Shown here piece after piece: positions 7,470 to 11,343 of a stretch of DNA of 11,343 bases. The stretch covers positions 1 to 11,343 of the forward strand of contig CANQWP010000020.1 in assembly GCA_947627585.1 (NCBI GenBank), in the 5' to 3' direction. The position numbers and the translations under genes were made by a program. Positions within the stretch are counted from its first letter, which is position 1; each line of letters starts with the position of its first letter. The notes beneath the pieces are model-generated. The model worked only from the letters and a program-made list of their open reading frames with translations. It did not search any database and was not told the DNA's origin. Origin of the DNA: an uncultured Clostridia bacterium (GTDB lineage Bacteria; Bacillota; Clostridia; Christensenellales; UBA1242).

Positions 7470-7497
7470 GTTTTCCAACAACTGTTTTCCAACAACT
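7470..7497 (+). repeat. Perfect 14-nt tandem duplication
   Basis: GTTTTCCAACAACT occurs twice head to tail (7470-7483 and 7484-7497) without mismatch. It lies between two dispersed repeat units and is probably a recent slippage or insertion duplication. Confidence 0.85.
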
Positions 7498-7507
7498 TCT
7501 TTTTTTT

Positions 7508-7631
7508 GTCATTCTGAGCGTAGCGAAGAATCTCTGCCTTCCAGGGACTTGAAAGTGTGAAATGCCTAAACTATCTCGCTGGCTTATTGAGATTCCTCGC
7601 TCGCAGCATTGCATGCACGGCTCGGAATGAC
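7508..7631. repeat. Inverted-repeat (MITE/REP-like) element of about 124 bp
   Basis: The left end is GTCATTCTGAGCGTAGCGAA followed by GAATCTCTGCC (7508-7538). The right end (7589-7631), read on the minus strand, starts GTCATTCCGAGC and ends GAGGAATCTC. The ends are inverted copies of one unit; the right end carries about 14 extra nt around GCATTGCATGC. The 50 nt between them show no coding potential. A plausible non-autonomous palindromic element; no target-site duplication could be confirmed. Confidence 0.6.
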
Positions 7632-7648
7632 AAATGAGCCGTTTTTTT
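7617..7648 (+). terminator. Intrinsic terminator of the yifB-tcdA operon
   Basis: Stem ACGGCTC (7617-7623) pairs with GAGCCGT (7636-7642) around a 12-nt loop. Including the last stem base, T7642, the run of seven T residues is 7642-7648. The left stem and most of the loop are the right end of the dispersed repeat, so the repeat appears to have been co-opted as terminator for the genes ending with tcdA. Confidence 0.75.
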
Positions 7649-7749
7649 GAGTTTTATTTGTTGTTTCATATTGACGGAGAGAACAGAGTAAGAAACCTTG
7701 CGTAATTCAAAAATTTCAATTTAATTTTTGTTTCTTTTTTCATTTCATT

Positions 7750-7777
7750 TTGAAATAGAAAAATTTTGGACTATAAT
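7750..7777 (+). promoter_or_regulatory. trxA promoter
   Basis: TTGAAA (7750-7755), 16-nt spacer, perfect TATAAT (7772-7777). The -10 ends 22 nt before the ATG of trxA, giving a very short leader in which AAAAGGAG (7785-7792) is the ribosome binding site. Confidence 0.75.
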
Positions 7778-7799
7778 TATGCTGAAAAGGAGTGAAAAA

Positions 7800-8114
7800 A
7801 TGGAAATTATCACTGAAAAACAATTTAAAGAAAAGACGAAAAGCGGAGTCGTTTTGATTGATTTCTTTGCAACTTGGTGCGGGCCGTGCAAAATGCAAGC
7901 ACCGGTTTTGGAAGAAGTGCAAAAAGAACTTGGAGAAAGCGCGCACATCTTTAAAGTTGACGTTGACGAGGACGAAAAATTGGCACGCTCATTTGGAATT
8001 ATGAGCATTCCAACCATGATTTTGTTTGTTGACGGCGAGCAAAAAGAAAAGCACATCGGCCTTTGGCAAAAACAAGACGTGCTGGACACCACGAAAAAAT
8101 ATGTCAAAGAATGA
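7800..8114 (+). CDS. trxA: Thioredoxin
   Basis: Small cytoplasmic thiol-disulfide oxidoreductase, 104 residues, the usual size. The active site WCGPC is at residues 26-30, preceded by DFFATW; the cis-proline motif SIPT is at about 69-72, followed by MILFVDGE and a C-terminal helix. The start is ATG 7800: AAAAGGAG lies 7 nt upstream and the protein then begins MEIITEKQF as expected, while upstream in-frame codons fall in the promoter. Its own promoter and the lack of a clear terminator before nifS suggest that some transcripts could read on into nifS-nifU. It may keep the desulfurase or scaffold cysteines reduced, but it is equally likely to be a general thioredoxin. Confidence 0.96.
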   Translation: MEIITEKQFKEKTKSGVVLIDFFATWCGPCKMQAPVLEEVQKELGESAHIFKVDVDEDEKLARSFGIMSIPTMILFVDGEQKEKHIGLWQKQDVLDTTKKYVKE

Positions 8115-8131
8115 ACTTTTTGACTTTTCTA

Positions 8132-8160
8132 TTGACAATTTTTAACGCGCGTGATAAAAT
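8132..8160 (+). promoter_or_regulatory. nifS-nifU promoter
   Basis: Perfect -35 TTGACA (8132-8137), 17-nt spacer, TAAAAT (8155-8160). It lies 28 nt before the nifS start, between trxA and nifS. No obvious operator palindrome was seen around it. Confidence 0.75.
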
Positions 8161-8188
8161 ATAGGCTGAAAAAAGGAAAAACAAGGAA

Positions 8189-9382
8189 ATGGAAAGAAAA
8201 ATCTATCTTGACAATGCATCAACCACTTATGTTTCCAACGAAGTTATGTCCGAAATGTTGCCATGCTTCAACTCTGTTTATGGCAATGCCGGCTCGCTTC
8301 ATTCGCTTGGCCGTGAGGCTGTTGCGATCATTGACCGTGCGCGAGATCGCGTGAAAACGGCCATAAATGCCGCAAAAGCCAACGAGATCTATTTCACAAG
8401 CGGCGGAACTGAGGCGGACAACTGGGCTTTGATTGGCGTGGCTCATGCAAACGCAAACAAGGGCAAGCACATCATCACAAGCGCCATCGAGCATCATGCG
8501 GTGCTTCATGCGTGCGAGCAGCTTCAAAAAGAGGGCTTTGAAATCACATATTTGCCGGTGGACAAATATGGTCTTGTGGACTTGGCGGAACTTTTGCACG
8601 CCATTCGCAAAGACACCATTTTGATTTCGATCATGACGGTCAACAACGAAGTCGGCACGATTCAAAACATCAAAGCCATCGCAAAAATCGCGCATGACTA
8701 TCACATTTTGTTCCACACGGACGCAGTGCAAGCCATTGGACACGTGAAAATGGACGTGCAAGACATGGAAATTGACCTGATGAGCATGTCAGCGCACAAA
8801 ATTCATGGGCCAAAGGGCGTCGGCGCACTTTACATCAAAAATGGCGTGAGAATCGACCCAATCACATTTGGCGGAATCAGCCAAGAGCGCGGAAAACGTT
8901 CCGGCACAGAGAATGTTCCGGGCATTGCCGGCTTTGGAAAAGCGATTGAAATTGCCACGCGAAACATTGCTGTCACAAACGCAAAACTCAAAAAAATACG
9001 CGATTATTTTCTTGAAAAACTTGCGGAAAAAATTGAATTCTATCAAGTCAACGGCCACCCACAACAAAAATCGAACGCGATTGCAAACGTTTCGTTCTAT
9101 GGAATTGAGGGCGAAAGCATTTTGATGCTTTTGGACTTGGCGGGAATTTGCGTTTCGACGGCTTCGGCCTGCACATCAAAGTCGCTTTTGCCATCGCATG
9201 TGCTTCAAGCCATGGGCATTCCAGACGAGATTGCGCAGGGCTCTGTGAGATTTTCATTTGGAACAAACATTTCAAAATCGGACATCGACTATGTGACTGA
9301 CGAACTTCAAAAAGTTGTTGCACGACTTCGTGCAATTTCACCAATTCAACCAGAAAAGGAGAACAAGAAAAATGTACAGTAA
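8189..9382 (+). CDS. nifS: Cysteine desulfurase (NifS/IscS family)
   Basis: PLP enzyme that takes sulfur from cysteine as a persulfide and passes it to the NifU scaffold. 397 residues. N-terminus IYLDNASTT; YFTSGGTEADN near 68-78; PLP-contacting histidine in SAIEHHAV (about H102); NNEVGT near 152-157; HTDAVQA (D178); Schiff-base lysine K204 in SAHKIHGPKG; RSGTENVPG near 237-245; catalytic C328 in STASACTS, a short-loop group I (NifS/IscS) context, not SufS. The AAGGA at 8183-8187 is too close to the ATG; AAAAGGA further up (about 8172-8177) is the likelier ribosome binding site, at a slightly long spacing, and may keep translation modest. The C-terminal tail is lysine rich and overlaps the nifU start by 11 nt, which points to coupled translation. 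Confidence 0.96.
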   Translation: MERKIYLDNASTTYVSNEVMSEMLPCFNSVYGNAGSLHSLGREAVAIIDRARDRVKTAINAAKANEIYFTSGGTEADNWALIGVAHANANKGKHIITSAIEHHAVLHACEQLQKEGFEITYLPVDKYGLVDLAELLHAIRKDTILISIMTVNNEVGTIQNIKAIAKIAHDYHILFHTDAVQAIGHVKMDVQDMEIDLMSMSAHKIHGPKGVGALYIKNGVRIDPITFGGISQERGKRSGTENVPGIAGFGKAIEIATRNIAVTNAKLKKIRDYFLEKLAEKIEFYQVNGHPQQKSNAIANVSFYGIEGESILMLLDLAGICVSTASACTSKSLLPSHVLQAMGIPDEIAQGSVRFSFGTNISKSDIDYVTDELQKVVARLRAISPIQPEKENKKNVQ

Positions 9383-9785
9383 AACAGTGATTGACAGATT
9401 TCAAAATCCACACAACGCGGGGGCTTTGCGCGGTGCAAATGCCATTGGCGAAGTTGGAAATGCAGCGTGCGGCGACATCATGAAAATCTATCTCAAAATC
9501 AACGACAATGGCGTCATTGAAAACGCAAAATTCAAGACTTTTGGGTGCTGTGCTGCCATCGCTTCAACAGACATGGCTTGCGATCTCATCAAAGGCAAAA
9601 CGATTGATGAAGCGCTTAAAGTGACCAACAAACAAGTCATCGACCTTTTGGGCGAACTTCCACCACACAAAATTCATTGCTCAATTTTGGCGGAAGAAAG
9701 CATCAAAGCCGCAATCGAGGACTATTACAAAAAGAAAGAGAAAGAAATCAAGAAATCAGTCAAAAAGCCAATCAAATATGTTTAA
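9372..9785 (+). CDS. nifU: Iron-sulfur cluster assembly scaffold NifU/IscU-like
   Basis: Scaffold on which [2Fe-2S] clusters are assembled from NifS-derived sulfur. 137 residues, i.e. only the IscU-like N-terminal domain of classical NifU, without the ferredoxin-like or C-terminal NifU domains. The three ligand cysteines are C33 in NAACGDIMK (with D35), C59 in KFKTFGCCAAIAST, and C103 in PPHKIHCS; an extra cysteine C60 replaces the usual glycine of GCG. The C-terminus is a lysine-rich helix and tail. ATG 9372 is chosen from AAGGAG (9356-9361) 10 nt upstream and the family start MYSKTVIDRFQNP. The gene overlaps nifS by 11 nt and is followed by a terminator. Confidence 0.95.
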   Translation: MYSKTVIDRFQNPHNAGALRGANAIGEVGNAACGDIMKIYLKINDNGVIENAKFKTFGCCAAIASTDMACDLIKGKTIDEALKVTNKQVIDLLGELPPHKIHCSILAEESIKAAIEDYYKKKEKEIKKSVKKPIKYV

Positions 9786-9794
9786 GATTGATTT

Positions 9795-9822
9795 TTGACA
9801 ATACAGCGCAGAAAATTATAAA
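9795..9822 (+). promoter_or_regulatory. Promoter-like sequence right before a terminator
   Basis: TTGACA (9795-9800), 16-nt spacer, TATAAA (9817-9822), starting 9 nt after the nifU stop. Any transcript would start near 9829 and meet the hairpin at 9832-9862 at once. It is either fortuitous or the source of a very short RNA. Confidence 0.4.
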
Positions 9823-9831
9823 GACTATTTG

Positions 9832-9863
9832 AAAAAAGTCCAATTGTTTATAGGACTTTTTTT
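9832..9863 (+). terminator. Intrinsic terminator after nifU
   Basis: AAAAAAGTCC (9832-9841) pairs with GGACTTTTTT (9853-9862) around an 11-nt loop. The right arm lies in a run of seven T residues ending at 9863. The A-rich left arm also makes it a possible terminator for minus-strand transcripts coming from tgt. Confidence 0.75.
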
Positions 9864-9911
9864 CATATTTCAAAAGCCAAACATTTGAAAAAGAAAAGTT
9901 TTTGGCCAGCG

Positions 9912-9939
9912 GAGATTCTTCGCTTGCGCTCAGAATGAC
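9912..9939 (-). repeat. Dispersed GTCATTCTGAGC-type repeat, inverted copy
   Basis: On the minus strand it reads GTCATTCTGAGCGCAAGCGA followed by AGAATCTC, very close to the unit at 7508-7538 but in the opposite orientation. A further fragment (GCTCAGAATGA) follows at about 9950-9960. With the block at 7422-7631 it flanks trxA-nifS-nifU. Confidence 0.75.
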
Positions 9940-10086
9940 AAGAAAAATAGCTCAGAATGAAAAGTTTTTAAAGAAAGAAGATTGTCGAAAAACGATTTAA
10001 ATCAAATAATTGATAATAAACAAATTGCGCATAATATATCAAAATATGAATAATAAAAAAATTTTTTGATAAAACAAGCACTTTTT

Positions 10087-10135
10087 GCATAATACTACAT
10101 TTTGTGAGTGTTATGTAGCATAATACACAAAATAT
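10087..10135 (-). repeat. Three-arm palindromic repeat, copy 3 (inverted orientation)
   Basis: Read on the minus strand: arm 1 is ATATTTTGTGTATTATGC, arm 2 is ACATAACACTCACAAAAT, arm 3 is TGTAGTATTATGC, followed by A residues as in copy 1. It matches the arrangement of the copies at 1455 and 6647 but more loosely. Unlike them it is not between two genes of an operon; no gene starts downstream of it on the minus strand. Confidence 0.6.
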
Positions 10136-10207
10136 AGCCTATTTATGCGTAAAACCTGTCTTTTGCGAATAGATATAAATCACAAAATATCAACAAAATC
10201 GGCATGC

Positions 10208-10228
10208 CCTCCCAAAAAATTTGGAAGG
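10208..10228 (+). terminator. Possible terminator hairpin in the gene-free stretch
   Basis: CCTCCCAAA (10208-10216) pairs with TTTGGAAGG (10220-10228) through a three-base loop, with one G-T or mismatch position depending on strand, and AATTTGTTTTT follows on the plus strand. It could end a plus-strand RNA from the 10066 region or, less well, minus-strand readthrough from tgt. Confidence 0.35.
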
Positions 10229-10361
10229 AATTTGTTTTTGTCAATGGCTTTGCATAGAAGTCTTTTCATAATGTTGCAATCTAAAACGCCTAGTGAAGGT
10301 TCTCAGCCTTGCGCCCTTTGCCGTTGAGTTCAAGCAGTTTTTTGATTGTTTCTGTTGTTTA

Positions 10362-11343
10362 TCAAAACGTGCCGTTCATTTGATATTTCTTCATAAACTC
10401 TTCGCGAAAGTCTGGGAAATAGTCCCCCAAAATCGCATTTCGGCTGTTTTCAGCAAGCCTTATCAAAAAGCGTAAGTTGTGAATGGACAAAAGTTCCGCG
10501 CCAAGCATCTCGCCCGCGTTTATGAGATGGCGAATGTAGGCACGCGAAAAATGTTTGCAAGTGTAGCAGTCGCAGTCGTCTTCGATTGGACGGAAATCGT
10601 CTTTGTATTGCGAGTTTTTGATGACCATTTTCCCATTTTTTGAGAATGCCGTGCCATTTCGCGCAATTCTTGTGCCAAGCACGCAGTCCATCATGTCCAC
10701 TCCGCGCGCAAAGCCTTCCACAAGGCAGTCCGGGCTGCCCACGCCCATCAAATAGCGCGGCATATTGTGCGGCAAAATTGGATTCAAAAAGTCCAGCATG
10801 TCATACATGACAGCCTTCTCTTCCCCGACCGAAAGTCCCCCGATGGCGATGCCACATTTGGCAAGCGGTGCGCAATAGTCCACGCATTTTGCGCGCAGGT
10901 CTTTATACAAATTCCCCTGCACAATCGGGAACAAGACTTGGTCACCGCCCTTGTGCTCTTTGGCGCACTTTTCCAACCAAATCTTCGTCAAATTCATGGC
11001 TTTTTCGGCCTCGGCATAAGTCGCGCCCGCCTCTGTGCATTGGTCAAGCGCCATGTTGATGTCGCTTCCAAGCGCGCGCTGAATTTCCATGCAAAGCGCC
11101 GGCGTCATCATGAACTTTTGGCCGCTGAGATGCGAAGAAAACTCCACGCCTTCATCGCTGACTTTTCTCAGTTTTGAAAGCGAAAACACCTGAAAGCCGC
11201 CGCTGTCCGTGAGAATTGGCCTGTCCCAATTCATGAATTTGTGCAGCCCGCCCGCTTTTTCGATGATGTCGTGCCCCGGACGCAAAAAAAGATGATAGGT
11301 GTTTGACAAAATGATTTGCGCGTGCATGTCGTGCAAGTCCTCC
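10362..11343 (-). CDS. tgt: tRNA-guanine transglycosylase, 5' partial
   Basis: Exchanges guanine-34 for preQ1 in GUN-anticodon tRNAs, a step of queuosine synthesis. About 327 residues are visible, cut at the N-terminus by the window end (frame open to the edge: E-D-L-H-D-M-H-A-Q-I-I-L-S-N-T-Y-H-L); the TTG at 11336 is internal. Motifs: LTDSGGFQVFSL, IVQGNLY, AIGGLSVGE, RYLMGVGSPD, and VDMMDCVLGTR, which carries the nucleophilic aspartate. The usual proline of CVLPTR is glycine here. The zinc site CDCYTCKHF...SIHN near the C-terminus is complete, so the enzyme is probably active. It ends with TGA directly followed in frame by TAA. Convergent with nifU, separated by 576 nt. Confidence 0.96.
   Translation of the reverse strand, partial: EDLHDMHAQIILSNTYHLFLRPGHDIIEKAGGLHKFMNWDRPILTDSGGFQVFSLSKLRKVSDEGVEFSSHLSGQKFMMTPALCMEIQRALGSDINMALDQCTEAGATYAEAEKAMNLTKIWLEKCAKEHKGGDQVLFPIVQGNLYKDLRAKCVDYCAPLAKCGIAIGGLSVGEEKAVMYDMLDFLNPILPHNMPRYLMGVGSPDCLVEGFARGVDMMDCVLGTRIARNGTAFSKNGKMVIKNSQYKDDFRPIEDDCDCYTCKHFSRAYIRHLINAGEMLGAELLSIHNLRFLIRLAENSRNAILGDYFPDFREEFMKKYQMNGTF

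Larger units (their letters stand above)
9941..10361. other. Gene-free AT-rich stretch with repeats and hairpins
   Basis: No supported protein gene. Visible content: the third copy of the palindromic repeat (10087-10135); a hairpin with stem CTATT...CGTAAAA against TTTTGCGAATAG (10139-10172, four-base bulge, loop CCTGTC); GGCATGCC (10201-10208); a second hairpin at 10208-10228 followed on the plus strand by a T-rich run; and a GC-richer stretch (about 10290-10345) that looks coding on the minus strand just after tgt. A weak plus-strand promoter (TTGATA 10066-10071, 16 nt, CATAAT 10088-10093) could feed a structured RNA. Confidence 0.5.

Noticed and set aside
7422..7640. CRISPR array from the repeated GTCATTC units
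   Set aside because: Units are inverted, diverged and unevenly spaced, with no uniform spacers and no cas gene.
7728..7799. N-terminal extension of trxA from 7728
   Set aside because: It would cover the promoter hexamers and the Shine-Dalgarno; thioredoxins of normal length start at ATG 7800.
10180..10269. 29-codon minus-strand frame starting at ATG 10269
   Set aside because: The peptide looks plausible but there is no Shine-Dalgarno and nothing recognisable; kept only as part of the possible remnant.
9864..10361. tRNA, tmRNA or RNase P RNA in the gene-free stretch
   Set aside because: No cloverleaf, CCA end, T-loop or conserved RNase P core could be found by eye on either strand.
10145..10475. 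Small plus-strand frames at 10145-10327 and 10293-10475
   Set aside because: No ribosome binding site and low-quality peptides; the second runs into the antisense of tgt.

Overview
The window reads as chromosomal DNA of a Gram-positive-type bacterium, probably a member of the Bacillota (Clostridia-like). The evidence is moderate-to-low GC content, strong AAGGAG-type ribosome binding sites, a mix of ATG, GTG and TTG starts, a dprA-topA-hslV-hslU order resembling the Bacillus dprA-topA-...-hslVU region, and clostridial-looking NifS/NifU, TcdA and HslV proteins. The assignment is an inference from sequence feel and gene order; no marker gene for taxonomy is present.

Layout. (1) 2-7440, plus strand: a closely packed probable operon of yifB/comM (5' end outside the window), dprA, topA, hslV, hslU and tcdA. 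It joins DNA uptake and recombination (ComM-type helicase, DprA), DNA supercoiling control (topoisomerase I), ATP-dependent proteolysis (HslUV) and tRNA t6A37 dehydration (TcdA). A good internal promoter candidate for topA lies inside the 3' end of dprA. (2) 7422-7648: a small block of dispersed GTCATTC-type repeats and a 14-nt tandem duplication; the right repeat end forms the intrinsic terminator of the operon. (3) 7750-9863: trxA with its own promoter, then nifS-nifU with a near-consensus promoter and an 11-nt gene overlap, closed by a terminator. This is a thioredoxin plus iron-sulfur cluster assembly module. (4) 9864-10361: a gene-free, AT-rich stretch with another GTCATTC repeat, the third copy of a palindromic repeat family and some hairpins. 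(5) 10362-11343, minus strand: tgt (tRNA-guanine transglycosylase), convergent with nifU and cut by the window end.

The protein genes are ordinary housekeeping families. The least explained signal is a roughly 50-bp repeat made of three alternately inverted arms. Two copies (1455-1506 and 6647-6698) start exactly one nucleotide after a stop codon and end just before the Shine-Dalgarno of the next gene, at the yifB/dprA and hslU/tcdA junctions. A third copy (10087-10135) lies in the opposite orientation in the gene-free stretch. The arms could form two mutually exclusive hairpins (1:2 or 2:3), so it may be an intercistronic RNA switch or processing element, an operator, or a small mobile palindromic repeat. 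No frankly new multi-gene system is visible.
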